The notes: generated from the sequence alone by a model not told the origin. 64,000 bases of DNA from Rugalucina vietnamica (GCA_964017185.1 OZ024876.1:2106001-2170000); one strand, 5' to 3'. Shown: positions 10,566-21,765, counted from the stretch's first letter. Numbers and translations are program-made.

Positions 10566-10786
10566 GAGGCCCTCCCAGGGGTTTTGGGGATTCAGGGAGA
10601 AGGGTTATTTATTTTCCGGGATTTGGGGAGAAGGGTCATTTATTTTCAGGGATTTGGGGAGAAAGCATGGTTTTAGGGAGCAGGGAGCAGGGGGCTGAGG
10701 AAAAAACATTTTAGGGAGCTGGGGAGAAATGTCATTTTTCTTTCAGGGAGCAGGGAGCAAAGACCCCCCCCTCCTGGGCGGGCCTC
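10566..10786 (+). mobile_element. MITE family C, 221 bp, 6-bp target duplication
   Basis: Begins GAGGCCCTCCCAGG and ends CCTGGGCGGGCCTC, near-perfect 14-bp inverted termini. It is flanked by AAAGCT on both sides. The uninterrupted site TTAAAGCTAGCACAGC exists at about 29338, so the insertion is precise. The interior repeats GGGATTTGGGGAGAAGGGTC-like modules and has no coding capacity. Confidence 0.92.
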
Positions 10787-10882
10787 AAAGCTAGCACAGC
10801 TAAGATGGACTGGCCATATTACATGTATAAGAATGCCTGATGCGAGGCTTCCCGCAAAGAAAGTTTTCTATAGAGAACTGCA

Positions 10883-11126
10883 ACGTCTATGTTGCCTAGT
10901 ATCGACCACGATGGTCTTGATTTGAAGGGTTGAAAATAAAGCAACTTCTTGTTGACATCTTTAATCTCGGAAGCCAAGAATACAAGGGCATGTGCAATGA
11001 GTATTATTATAATTTTTCCACAGTGTATAAACAGTAAGATTCAGCATCGGATGTTACAGTATACAAACAGTAAGAAACCTCATTGGAGGTAGCCAGATAT
11101 TATTATTAAGATATGTAAACACTACA
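10883..11126. mobile_element. Unclassified insertion in the LINE relic
   Basis: 244 bp absent from the parallel sequence at 29420. It is flanked by AGAACTGCA and AGAACTACA, a probable 9-bp duplication with one mismatch. No terminal inverted repeat or open frame was recognised. Confidence 0.6.
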
Positions 11127-11562
11127 AGAACTACAGGAGGGAAAGCGCTCTCAATGTGGACAGAAGAAACGCTACAAAGATACCCTCAAAGTCTCTCTGA
11201 AGGATTTTGAAATATCTGAATCAGAATGGTTAACTGATGACACGCCAAATTGACAATACCTCACCATGGGGTGAATGGGATCTTGGGAACAGACTGCACA
11301 AGAGCGATCAAAGTGGCGAGGTCTCATCAACAAAGGAGCAGCGAGGTTTCATCAAAAAGAGATTCTGGGAAGCTGATAGAAAGCGCAGAGAACACAAGAC
11401 CAATGGGCCACCAGTAGATGCAATGACATTGAATTGCTCTACTTGCGATCAACGGTTATGAGCTAGAATTGTCCTAGTCAGCCATCAAAGAACTCACCAG
11501 CACACACGAACCTTATTCAAGAAATAATGATGGTCTTTCTCATTAGTGAGAGACGAACTATC

Positions 11563-11769
11563 ATGGTCCGATTTATTTTGTATGCATTTTCTTGAATACA
11601 GACTGAATCAAACTTTCAGAAAATATAAAGATTACCTCTGTCAGATGAAAATGCACAAAATGCGTTACATATTGCATTACTTTTTGAATGACCTACGTAT
11701 AATTTTTGAAACAAAAAATAAAAATTACTTTAGCACATAATCATCAAGATAATTTGCGTCTATGCCTTA
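11563..11769. other. No feature recognised
   Basis: AT-rich spacer between the LINE relic and the gypsy-like relic. Confidence 0.4.
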
Positions 11770-12735
11770 CAAGTACAGGAGCCTGGACCTGAGTATCATC
11801 AGTTCATTTGGTATCTATGTCGGGTTCACTGTCAATGGGCTTGTCTTGGTGGGAAGCAGTTATGATAGGGTGGTCATAATGATCCTCATTCAATTGGATA
11901 GGAGTAGCCTCTACTGGGTTAGCGAGAATGTTAAGTACATCAGCAAATTTAGTTGCAGAAGATGAGTTGCTGTACTGAGTGTCTTCGTCCTCGTCACCTG
12001 TCGAGTCTGTTTTAACATGCTAGTGTGAGGATTAAGAAATATCATCATTGGTACTAAGCCACATTCTTCTCGTTTTACCTTGTACGATGAAGAACGGAGC
12101 CGCTTCCCACTGAATTTTGTTTATAAAACACTACTCCACACAGTAGACACAACAATGGAACTACTCCTAGCTCTTGACTTATCTGTATCGGAGTACAAAT
12201 ATCAAGACAATATCTCCAACGTCAATACTAGGAGGACTAGTAGACGTTTTGCTTTTATGAGGGGGGGGGGGGTCTTTTATGTTTGGACCTTTCACTTGAT
12301 GGGTGATTCCTGGTACGTAATTGATGTTGATTCATATGACTGTCTCTATCGGAAATGGGCATTTGTTCATGAGTGAACTGACTTCGTTGAGTCCGTAATT
12401 CCCTAGCCGATAGACTTGAGTATCGAATACGAGAGTTAAGTCGCTCGACAGCTATGGCAAGACTCTGTCTTGATACGGGACCACCTACAAGATCTTGCCT
12501 TAAAAGCTCTTCCGCTCATTCGAGAATGGCTCTCTCAGCCATTGGGTTTTTGTTCGGATTTTTGACGCGACCTATCTTAAGCGATAATCTAAGCGACTTT
12601 AAGGATTCATCGTTTCTCAAAGCTACAAAGTCGGTTGCAGGATCAACTCGCAGGGGGCATCTAGGGTACGAAGCTCAATAGCAAGACAAGCAATGGCCTC
12701 CCTAAGTGTGGTCTGTTTGTCATCAGGTACTGCAC
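11770..12735 (-). pseudogene. Ty3/gypsy-like pol relic, integrase C-terminal part
   Basis: Read on the minus strand, frames joined by eye give KNPNKNPMAERAI, then SLAIAVERLNSRIRYSSLSA and RELRTQRSQFTHEQMPISD, followed by VGDIV and KFSGKRLRSSSYKVKREECG. These match the C-terminal part of metazoan Ty3/gypsy integrases (NPVAERA, LNSRIR, LSAREI.TQRDQ, VGDIV). Stop codons and frameshifts break it, including one after MAERAILE. A G-run at 12260 lies in the linker. No LTR was found next to it. Confidence 0.75.
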
Positions 12736-13221
12736 TTGGTGTGGTATATTAATTTACTCTTTCTCGTAAAACGAGTATTAACTGACGTTCGCGTCTCAGT
12801 ATATCAGCAGCAAATGGCTGTCAGTATCAGAGTCTAAAGTATTAAAGGCCGGATTCCAATCTTGAGTTACGATCAGTGATAAGCCACATAAGCCTAAGCC
12901 AGCCACTCGTTAAAGTGATTCGGTTTGTCCTATGTACAGGCAGGACGGAATAAGATACACCGCTTTCTTAGTAAATGTAAATTCTAACCCGCAGAAGACA
13001 GAGTTTTTATGAAAAAAAAAATAGAATTGTGTCAGATGTTTAAGACTGTGATTTTGAAAGTGATAATGATAACTTTGAAGAGCCATCTGTAAATAAATTA
13101 ACTCACACGCACATAACCTACGTGTAGTATCAACTCGTCTTGTGGGCACCAAACAGTCGCCTCATTTTAAGCAATATCCTGTCAAAATTACTCTTGATTC
13201 TGGACCTGAGATTAGCATGAT
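12736..13221. other. No feature recognised
   Basis: Spacer between the gypsy relic and the long-inverted-repeat element. There is a degenerate palindrome near 12762 (CTCGTAAAACGAG). Confidence 0.4.
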
Positions 13222-14648
13222 AAAAATGTACAAGTAGGCAAAGATCAGGAAAAGGCGCAATCAGAAAAAGATTCCCACTCCAAAAACCGAGGTGGGAAAA
13301 CTAACAATCAGGTACTTTATACCATGAAACATATCGTAAGCCGAATGAGCAGCTATTTTCCCAATAGGTGGCCACTCAGTTACCTTTACTTAACTAAAAA
13401 TATGAAAACATACATAAGGCGCCAACAGCACAAAAAAATTTAAACACCAAGACATAAAACAAAAAGAACCACTACAGAAGTATCGACTTGGAACGATCAG
13501 TAACACAAAGTTACTGGCGGACTTAAACCGGTTTTACAGTAAAGTCTTCTGTAGCACAGTACATTGGCATAGTTATAAAAAGTCTAATCAGAGTACTTAA
13601 CATGCAGATGTTATCACACCACTGGCTATTGTGGATGAGACTCATATTATGATATCCAGCAAGACAACAAATTGTAATAGGTGACTCGCATGTTCTTAAC
13701 TATATGGCACTTCAGACTCAATGGGTGTTTGAGGCTTATTATTCACCGTTTTGCATTATCTGCTGGTTCCCAGCGTACACATAATCGAAATACAGGTAAC
13801 CAACCCCCCCCCCCTCCCCCTGAGAAAAATATCAATAATCCAAGATGGGTTTTGGTAACCTGTATTCCAAAATAGATTTCAGTAAGCTGGGAACTAGAAG
13901 ATAATGCAAAAATGGTGAATTAATTGTCCTGGAGTAAGCCGTTAACAAAGCCGTAAGCGACAGCTTATTCCAATATTTTGGCATATAAACACAAAAGTTG
14001 ACATGTAGGTTCGACAATTCTTGACTTTTCTTTAATCATGATTTTTGTGAAAGCTTAAGGGGTGCGCGTTGATATCGTCATCGGTTTGGTGTCAAAGCAA
14101 CGTTGGGCAATTCAAAAATATGAATATCAACCAAGTATGGCTCTGGAAGGGATGCGTAAAGTACGTGCGGCTTTTTAGCGGCTTTTTAGTTTTATATGGT
14201 ACCCTTGTGTGACAAAAATAAACATGACGTCATAGCACTGAAATGTTATGGAACTTGAATAGACCAACAGCTACCGGACATATAACAACCTAATCGTCTT
14301 GCAAGTTTGAAATGCCTAGCGTTTTCAGTGTTCAAGTTAGCTTACCTGAGCCGAAGTCTCACAAGGTGAGCCCGCCAGTAGCTTTGTGTTACTGATCCAA
14401 GGCGATACTTCTGTGGCGGTTCTTTTTGTTTTATGTCTTGGTGTTAAAAAATTTTGTGCTGTTGGCGCCTTATGTATGTTTTCATATTTTAGTTAAGGTT
14501 AGGTAACTGAGTGGCCACCTATTGAGAAAATAGCTGCTCATTTGGCTTACGATATGTTTTCATTGTATAAGTACCTGGTTGTTGGTTTAGTTTTTTCCCA
14601 CCTCGGTGTTTGGGGTGGGAATATTTTTTGCCTACTTGTACTTATTTA
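13222..14648. mobile_element. Foldback-type element with ~290-bp inverted repeats
   Basis: The left arm 13222-13525 (GTACAAGTAGGCAAA ... AAAGTTACTGGCGG) is the reverse complement of the right arm 14365-14648 (CCGCCAGTAGCTTTGTGTTA ... TTTGCCTACTTGTAC), with scattered mismatches. The 840-bp interior has no convincing gene and holds a nested MITE. A related copy lies at about 51720-52670. The length of the inverted repeat suggests a foldback or non-autonomous Mutator-like element. Confidence 0.85.
13735..13925. mobile_element. Palindromic MITE (family D), nested
   Basis: ATTCACCGTTTTGCATTATC followed by TGCTGGTTCCCAGC on the left is mirrored by GCTGGGAACTAG and GATAATGCAAAAATGGTGAAT on the right. 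The interior has AATACAGGTAACC, a poly-C run and GGTAACCTGTATT. A truncated relative is at 10080. Confidence 0.8.
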
Positions 14649-16400
14649 AAGTATAGTAGTCGAGCCGGCGTCCGTGCGCCCACACTTTCAAACTTAAATA
14701 TCTATAAGGCCACTGGGTCAACTGCGATCAAATTTTGTCTGAAGTATCATTGGGGTGAGGGAAAGGTATGTTTAATGCCATGTCGGATCAAAACTCTGGT
14801 TTCCATGGCAACATATAGCTCCCATAGACATTGTATGGAACAAACGTTGTCCATGCATTATCTCTGCTATTTTAAATTGGATCTTTTCCATACTTGCAAG
14901 GAACGACAGCATAAATAAGAGCTCGGATGAATTCGAAATTTGACAAAATCCGACCACAGGCTGTGGAGTTAGCTGCCCTTGAGCATTTGAAAAAAAATCC
15001 CCATAGACTTATAATGGGGAAATGGTGTCCACGCATTAACTTTGTTATTTTTATCAGATTCTTCCTTTTTATACAGGGAATAAAGATAGGTACCAAAGCT
15101 TGGATTAGTTCGAAAATATGCAGGGTCCGAACCCAGACTGTGGAGTCAGCTGCTCTTGAGGGTCAGAAATTGTATGGATATAATTTTGCAGCCGCCCACA
15201 CTTTCAAACATGAATATCTCGGAGACCAGATGTATGGGCGATCACAATCAAACTTTATCAGAAGCATCATTGTGATAAGGGAATTGCCTGCATTAGATTT
15301 TGAATGAGAACTTTGGTTGCTTTTGCAACAGATAACTGAGGCTTGTATAGGGTATTTTGGGATACGGGATATTGACCTTTTTTAAAGGGATACTGGGATA
15401 TGTGTTTTTTTATTTTGGGATATGGGATATTCAGGAATTTTGGGATATGGAATATTGGAATTTATTTTGGGATACGAGTTAAATTAATTTTGGGATATGC
15501 GATATTTTGGACAGTTTATTTGGGGATATGGGATATTGCCTACCCCCCCCCCCATAACCAAGCCTCATAACTCCCATAGACTTTGTATGGTGAAAATGTT
15601 GTCCACACATTATCTCCGCTATCTTCAATTGGATCTTTTTCATACAACATACATAAGAGCTCGGATGACTTCTAAATTCAGCCAGATCCGACCACTGGCT
15701 GCGGAGTTATCTTCCCTTGAGCGTTTGAAAAAAAATCCCCATGGACTTATAATGGGAAAATGGTGTCCATGCATTAACTTTGTTATTTGTCATCAGATCT
15801 TTTTATACTTGCAAAGAACCAAGACAGGTACAAGAGCTTGGATTAGTTCCAAAATCTGCAGGATATGACCTTAGGCTGTGGAGTTAACTATCCTTGGGAG
15901 TCAGAAATTGTATAGAGATAATGTTGTCCACGCGTTTTGTTTCTGCTATTTTTAATTTGATCTTTCCTATACTGGCAAGGAAATGACACACATAAGAGTT
16001 TGAATGAGTTTGAAATTCAACAAGATCCCACCATGTGCTGCAGAGTTAGCTGCCCATTAGCTGAGCTAATAGTATGGACTGAGCCGGTATCCGTCCGTCC
16101 ATTGGTCCGTGCGTCTGTCCAAATTTTCAGACATGAATATCTCTAACAACAGAAGGTCAAAAATGATCAAACTTTATCAGAAGCATCATTGTGGTGGGGG
16201 ATTGCCTGCACTAGGTTTTGAAGCAGATGGGATCAGAACTCTGCTATGGTAACAGATAACTTCCATAGACTTTGAATGGAGACTTGAAAGGAACAAGAAC
16301 GGCATAGGAGCTTAGATACGTTTGAAATTCGGACAGATCTGACCAGACATTGTGGAGTAAGCAGGCATCAGAATTTTGTTCCTGCCAACCGTGCCCCTGG
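14649..16400 (+). repeat. Diverged repeat block related to 2743-3720
   Basis: Contains three starts of the same unit near 14665, 15185 and 16095 (ACTTTCAAACATGAATATCT-like) with ATCAAACTTTATCAGAAGCA. Internal units carry CCCATAGACTTATAATGGGG and GCTGTGGAGTTAGCTGCCCT. Translations here reflect the repeat, not a gene. Confidence 0.75.
15338..15566 (+). mobile_element. MITE related to family C, 229 bp
   Basis: Starts GAGGCTTG, ends CAAGCCTC, and is flanked by ATAACT on both sides, a 6-bp duplication. The empty site, CAGATAACTTCCATAGACTT, is present in a parallel repeat unit at 16253. The interior repeats GGGATATGGGATATT. Confidence 0.9.
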
Positions 16401-17224
16401 GTCTATACAGGCCACGCACCAGGGGTGTCATTATCTTCCATAGGTTTATAATGGAAATGCATGATAAATAATTCTTCTCTGAAACCGCAAGACCCAAATA
16501 GTGTATATTTGGTATGTGCATTAGACCCTGATCTTATTTGATGATTTTTTTTTTTCAAATGAACCAAAATGGTGGACAAGATGATAAACAGTTCATATTC
16601 TGTTATTCTGTTGGTGTAAGTAGGGTTTCCAGGACACATGACCAAGATAACCTCAACCACTTTGTCCAGTGACTGTACTTATTGGCTCTAAGGTGAGCAA
16701 TCGTTGCTTGGGCTACTTGTTTTAAAGTAGACCAGCCTGAATACACCTTAAAATATACGAATGTTTTCTTAAAGTGAATATTCACCACTTTTTTCCTATG
16801 ATCATAATGCTAGTTAAATGCATCAGGAATCAAACAGTCCAAAAGGTTTTTCTCTAACTGGCTTAATTAGCCTATTAATTTATTACTTTCACATGCCACT
16901 GCAGGCCGCCATTTATCTCCAGAATAATCTGATAAAATCTTCTTTGGCAGCACATTGGTTTTCCAATATAAAATCAGTTGATCGAAGGAAATAAACAGAG
17001 TTAAAAAGGTACACAAGGACTGGACTGCTCCAATGTATCCATTCAATAACCAATAGCCAGTGTTTCAATAAGGCAAGACACAAACCAGCCTGGCTATGTG
17101 AAAGTATATTTGAATTATTTGCAGTAGGCACGTAACAGGTACATGCACATGTTTCGCGTATTCATAAAGGTATATGGTAAATAGGCAAGGAGGCTGGTCT
17201 ACACATTGTTTTTACTCATTAAGT

Positions 17225-17272
<48 letters not shown>

Positions 17273-18016
17273 TGACATTTATCCTTGTTGAAGTTCTTTT
17301 TTCCTCTTTGATGCCCGTCACTTAAACATGTTAAATATATTTACGGTACTTATCATGTAGATATTATTCCAAAGCCTTATTTAATTTCATGTAAAACAAT
17401 AATATGTTAAATATTCTATATGATAAGAGGAAATCTATAGCCGCTGGTTCAGGCCAGGTCCCAAGAAAACTAAGCTGTTAAATCAAGTACGCAATAATTA
17501 TATTAAAATATCATAATTAAAATTTCACTTTCAAATCAAAGGCACTGATCAATATATGCAACTGATCTGCACCTTACTACTGCTATCCACAAGTCTTTCG
17601 CATATTTGTATTTGTAAAGAAGGTTTTCTCAGGACACTGAACACTGCACTTTTAATAGTCAGCTAATTGCAATTAATCTCTGGGAGTCACAGTATTCTTC
17701 CCCAGTAGCATTCAGCACTATAATGATGCCATGTGTTCAGAATCCAGGTAGCCAGGGTCTTGAAATCCAGCTGTTTCAATCAGTTAGACCATCGAGATCA
17801 ACATAATGTCTGCTGTGAGAGATTGCTGATAAGAGCAATAAACAGGACTGTAATTACCTTGGCAGATGATTAAATGAGCTATAGAAATTAAATTAGTACA
17901 TGTCAAGGTGTTAGATTTTGATATAGACAATAAGAAATGGGAGACCGAACATCACTTTAAGTTAATCATATATTCAAAAGTCATGGACAAAGTGAATGTA
18001 CCTTTAAGCGCTTTCT
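16401..18016. other. Intergenic; TTTA microsatellite only
   Basis: No gene supported. A (TTTA)n run of about 47 bp lies at 17227-17273. The rest is AT-rich single-copy-looking sequence. Confidence 0.5.
17227..17273. repeat. (TTTA)n microsatellite
   Basis: About twelve uninterrupted TTTA units. Confidence 0.95.
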
Positions 18017-18088
18017 AGTCAACTCTTACCTAAGTTAACTCGTACCTTAGTCAGCTCGTACCTACTTTTGGTCAACTCGTACCTGAAG

Positions 18089-18168
<80 letters not shown>
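18089..18168. repeat. (GATA)n microsatellite
   Basis: About 20 GATA units. The mariner-like element at 18169 inserted at a TA in this run, and GATA units resume at 19181. Confidence 0.95.
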
Positions 18169-19180
18169 CGAGGTATGGCAGGAAAGTTCGTAGACACCAC
18201 TGGTATTTTCAACAGGAAAAGAAATTCAGTCAAAATGAATATATCTAGGTTTGCAAAAATATTTCATGAGCAGATAGACGAAATTTTATGAAAATCTGGC
18301 CAACACGACATCTTCTACAGCCTTTTATGTGCACCTCCCTAATCGGGAGCGGGGCAAGGGTCAACGTCTCAGTGACGTTACTTGAAGTTTATTGCCGTCA
18401 GTGCTTTATATATTTTTAACAAGTTTAACCGATGTTTCAGAGTTATTCCACATAGGGTCCTTAGATATCGGTACAATTTTATTATGTGTATCCAGCTGTC
18501 AAATGCAGATCTGTGCCAACTGTCCTCAGCAGTTGAACATATGAAACCATTTTCATTCGCTGAGAATGTAAGACGAGTACCCTTCCGCAGCCGTTTATCA
18601 TCTTAGATGATCTATAGAGCATCCAAAAATCAACTCTGCCACTTGTAAACTAGTGACAGACAAGCTGATAGCATTTATGTTGTTGTTTATATCATTTCCA
18701 TCGTGTTTGTTGGCCATTTCCATATCAAAAGCACACAATTTTATGGTTATCGGCTGTTCTCCGACGTCAAAATTACGCCATTTTTTCAAACAATTTTTTC
18801 CTCGGACTGCATCTGATATTTTATTCTTAGATATCAAATTGTACTGCCGCCAAGGCCCAAACATTCAGAAAACGTTGCTGATTGAACATTCTTTCAGGAT
18901 CAAAATATTTTAACGTTACAGCACACTTCCGTGCCGTTTCACAAGCAAAAACAGAATGTGAAAATCTTCACATTTTATCACGTTTAGACACCTGCCCCGC
19001 ACGGCCCTACTCTCAAGCAGAAAAGTGGCCATATCAAGTGTGTTATTACTTCAAATTGCACAAAATTTCTGAAATATACTCATAAGATATTGCTGCTTGA
19101 AATTATGCAAAACGTATCTTCAACAACGCGTTACTTTTTCTGATAGCTGAAGTGTCTACGAACTTTCCTGCCATACCTCG
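18169..19180 (-). mobile_element. Mariner-like element relic, 1,012 bp
   Basis: Termini CGAGGTATGGCAGGAAAGTT and AACTTTCCTGCCATACCTCG are perfect inverted repeats extending to about 29 bp, flanked by TA on both sides, the Tc1/mariner signature. The minus strand holds a decayed piece, SAFDSWIH. The same piece in the sister copy at 47725 is followed by more of the mariner C-terminal pattern F..W..R......G..F. No full transposase frame remains. Confidence 0.85.
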
Positions 19181-19187
19181 TAGATAG

Positions 19188-19352
19188 ATAGAGGATATTC
19201 AAGTTTTTGGAGTGAATATGAGTTTTATTTCATTGAGTGAAGTGAAAAAATTTTATATTTCATGAGTGCCGAAGGCACGAATGAAATATATAATTTTTCA
19301 CTTCACGAGATGAAATAAAAGTCATATTCACGACAAAAACTTAAATTTTCTT
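19188..19352. repeat. Long palindrome (MITE-like)
   Basis: CAAGTTTTTGGAGTGAATAT and TTTCACTTCACGAGATGAAA belong to two approx. 70-bp arms centred on GTGCCGAAGGCAC near 19276. It is a near-perfect hairpin with a handful of mismatches. Confidence 0.8.
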
Positions 19353-19984
19353 TTTATTATATTGCATGTAGTCATTGTAACGTTGCGCGCTAAAGCATAT
19401 GACGTCAAAATCTTAAATGACGTTATTACGTCACGTCATTACGTCGCTATTTTGTGTGAACGTTCATTGCGTCAACAAAAGCATAGATTATAAAATTTAG
19501 TTATGTATAAATTAGAAATGAAACGGTGGAATCGTTATTTGCGTATTCCCAAATCTTATATTTTCATATGTGAAAATATAACTTTTTTATATTTTCACAT
19601 GTGAAAATATAACTTTTTCAAATATTGGTTATATTTAATACATATTTCTCTATATTTCATCACTTGTCATATAATAAATAGATTTCTTTAATTAGATGTC
19701 TTTCACTTGAATATTAGTTTGATGTTACTTATCTGTCTGCCTGCCTGTCTGTCCGTCAGTCCCGGTGTCCACCTACCCATTTATTTATTTATTATTTATC
19801 CCTCCGTCCTTATTTAACAGACTATTAATAATTTTGATATATATCACCCTGGTAATCCAATCAGTTTCGCCGATAATTAAGTTAACGCATGCACGTGCCA
19901 AATGTAATATTAGTTTGATGGTAATTATCTGTTTGTATGCCTGTCCGTCAGTCCCGGTGTACATCTACCTATTTATTTCTTTAT

Positions 19985-20155
19985 TTATTGGTGACAGAAC
20001 ACCAGTTGACCCGCTTCCAGCGACGCCAGTACCGAACCATGCAGGGACAGATCCTGGGACTCTGGAACCGGTACAGCAGAGGAGAGGTTACAGCAACTGA
20101 CCTGCTGAAACAGATCTCGACGAAGTTCAAGCCGTCTGTGAGCATGAGAGACTGA
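19985..20155 (+). pseudogene. Exon-like coding fragment inside the TIR element
   Basis: An open frame, more GC-rich than its AT-rich surroundings, reads EHQLTRFQRRQYRT, MQGQILGLWNRYSRGE and VTATDLLKQISTKF before a stop at 20153. Its base use and amphipathic residue pattern look like real protein-coding sequence. I do not recognise the family. It could be a captured host exon or the remnant of the element's own protein. Confidence 0.45.
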
Positions 20156-20199
20156 AATAGTGATAGAGACTGAGATTACTGAATCTGAATAGTTACTGG

Positions 20200-20345
20200 T
20201 GACACGCCAAATGTGAATGTGAATTTAAAAAAAAACTGTGTTGTAGAAGGGTCTCCATAGAAAAAATCCAGACTGAGATTAAACTGAATGTGAATTACAA
20301 AAACTGTGTTTTAGAACGATCTCCATAGAAAATAAATTATCAATA
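20200..20345 (+). repeat. Tandem duplication of about 85 bp
   Basis: AACTGTGTTGTAGAAGGGTC and AACTGTGTTTTAGAACGATC, each followed by TCCATAGAAAA, mark two diverged copies. Confidence 0.7.
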
Positions 20346-20573
20346 TGATTTTCAAAATTGGTTTTTCAAATATGGATTCATAAAATGTCATTTTAATGTA
20401 AATATTAGTTTGTAATATAATAAAATAATAATATTGATAAAATAAATCTAACAAATAGGTATGAAAATTACAGAGGTACGAGTTGACTAAGGTACGACTT
20501 AACTAAGGTACGAGTTGACCAAAAGTAGGTACGAGTTGACTAAGGTACGAGTTGACTTAGGTACGAGTTGACT

Positions 20574-21285
20574 TGTCATTCCGGTCATTTCCGTAAGTTT
20601 AAGCAGAACTCGGCAATTTCCGTAGAAATTTCGTTCAAGTTCGGTTCGGTCTCAATTTTGTCTATTATTCATTTGCTATTTTTAGCATTTGATGTCTATG
20701 AAACCGTAAGGGGTGTCCTACACGGACAAGTTAGTAATTAAGCTATTTTAACCAAAAACCAGAATTCATGGAATGTTAAAGTTTATAACTTATCAATATC
20801 AACTTTGCAACTGTCACATTTACAAAACGGAATAACTATCTCGACAAACGCTTATAATAAGGAGTGACCAACTGGACATGGAAAGTTTTAGCCGACCCTC
20901 AAGAAGAATCCTATTTTCAGAAGTGACTAAAATAACATTACTCTTAATTAAAAATCCGTCAAATTTCCCATTAAGCCGAATAACGCCCATCATATACAAA
21001 TCAAATCAAAATATTTTGCCATAATTATCTTAAAAGAGTAAGTAGACCTTTCTTTTTATTTGTTTCAATGTTGTTTATTTTCGAATGCACACAAAACTAG
21101 GCATATATAGTGTAGCGGGTGCTTGTGATTGGTACGTCGTATTTTCTCTGGCAGTGTAGGCCTAATTTAATGGTTGTCCTCGAAAAAATTATTAAGAAAT
21201 AAATCAGCTCTGGGGAAGTGATTGTTATGGCGATTGGAGCCCTCCTTTTTCACAAGAACTTTTCCCTTTCAGGTTTTGTGATACA
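20574..21285 (+). promoter_or_regulatory. Upstream region and 5' UTR of the BH3-type gene
   Basis: No coding region. A candidate 3' splice site, TTTTCCCTTTCAG, at 21272 lies 13 bp before the start codon. The 5' UTR may therefore be spliced and the promoter further upstream. Confidence 0.4.
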
Positions 21286-21765
21286 ATGGGTGTAGGCCGT
21301 GCCACAGACGAAAACTTGGCTTTCCCGGAGCATCTAGACGCTGCGGTGACACAAGTTCGCTCATCCCAGGGCTTTCCTGACTTATTCAACGACCATCGCG
21401 GACCTTCAACATGTCAGTCAGCAGGTGAAAACGGAGAGACTCAAAATTACTGTAAAACTGAGACAGATTCGGACGAGTTCAACTCGGACACCACAATCAG
21501 TGTACATGTTCATGACAAAATGGCGACGAATTTCACACATGGAAATGAACTTTTATCTCGTGAGAGACAGTGTCATTCAAGTTGTGGTAGGATTTCTAGA
21601 ATAATGGGAGACGAACAGACGAGCAGAACAAGTGGCAGACTTTTAAGATCAATGGGGGACGAAATATTCTGCCGTTACGCCATAAGACGCAGTTTTGGCC
21701 ATTTGGTTAAAGCGGTGGCCAATGAACAAGACAGCTCAAAACCACAGAGACCCTCGTCAAGTTGA
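21286..21765 (+). CDS. Putative BH3-only protein with tandem BH3-like motifs, 159 aa
   Basis: Single open frame of 159 aa. Residues 101-110 (GRISRIMGDE) and 117-132 (GRLLRSMGDEIFCRYA) both fit the BH3 pattern of spaced hydrophobics followed by Gly-Asp-Glu. The second is the better match, with Leu120, Met123, Ile127 and Tyr131 in helix register. The rest is polar and probably disordered, with no BH1/BH2, signal peptide or clear membrane segment. BH3-only proteins bind the groove of Bcl-2 relatives to trigger apoptosis; that role is inferred from motif only. The ATG follows a candidate acceptor by 13 bp. A Bcl-2 homologue lies 12 kb away on the opposite strand. The alternative is an unrelated protein with chance LxxxGDE motifs. 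Confidence 0.6.
   Translation: MGVGRATDENLAFPEHLDAAVTQVRSSQGFPDLFNDHRGPSTCQSAGENGETQNYCKTETDSDEFNSDTTISVHVHDKMATNFTHGNELLSRERQCHSSCGRISRIMGDEQTSRTSGRLLRSMGDEIFCRYAIRRSFGHLVKAVANEQDSSKPQRPSSS

Larger units (their letters stand above)
10323..11562 (+). pseudogene. LINE reverse-transcriptase relic, 5' truncated
   Basis: Closely matches the 3' half of the intact-looking element at 28357-29801, from GTGCAAATGTCTGGGAGCGA to the terminus GAGACGAACTATC. The relic is broken by frameshifts, stop codons and two insertions (10566-10786 and 10883-11126). An extra piece near 11215-11270 carries GATGACACGCCAAATTGAC. The C-terminal zinc-finger region is still visible near 11430 but is interrupted by a stop. 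Confidence 0.9.
18017..20573. mobile_element. 2.56-kb element with repeated-motif terminal inverted repeats
   Basis: The left end (18017-18088) consists of AGTCAACTCTTACCTAAG, GTCAGCTCGTACCT and TTTTGGTCAACTCGTACCT. The right end (20467-20573) is the inverse, with several copies of GGTACGAGTTGACT including GACCAAAAGTAGGTACGAG. The interior holds a GATA microsatellite, a nested mariner-like copy, a long palindrome and an exon-like fragment. No transposase was recognised. Confidence 0.75.

Noticed and set aside
16312-17131. Several 60-85-codon minus-strand frames
   Set aside because: No domain, no consistent splice sites and AT-rich codon use; treated as chance.
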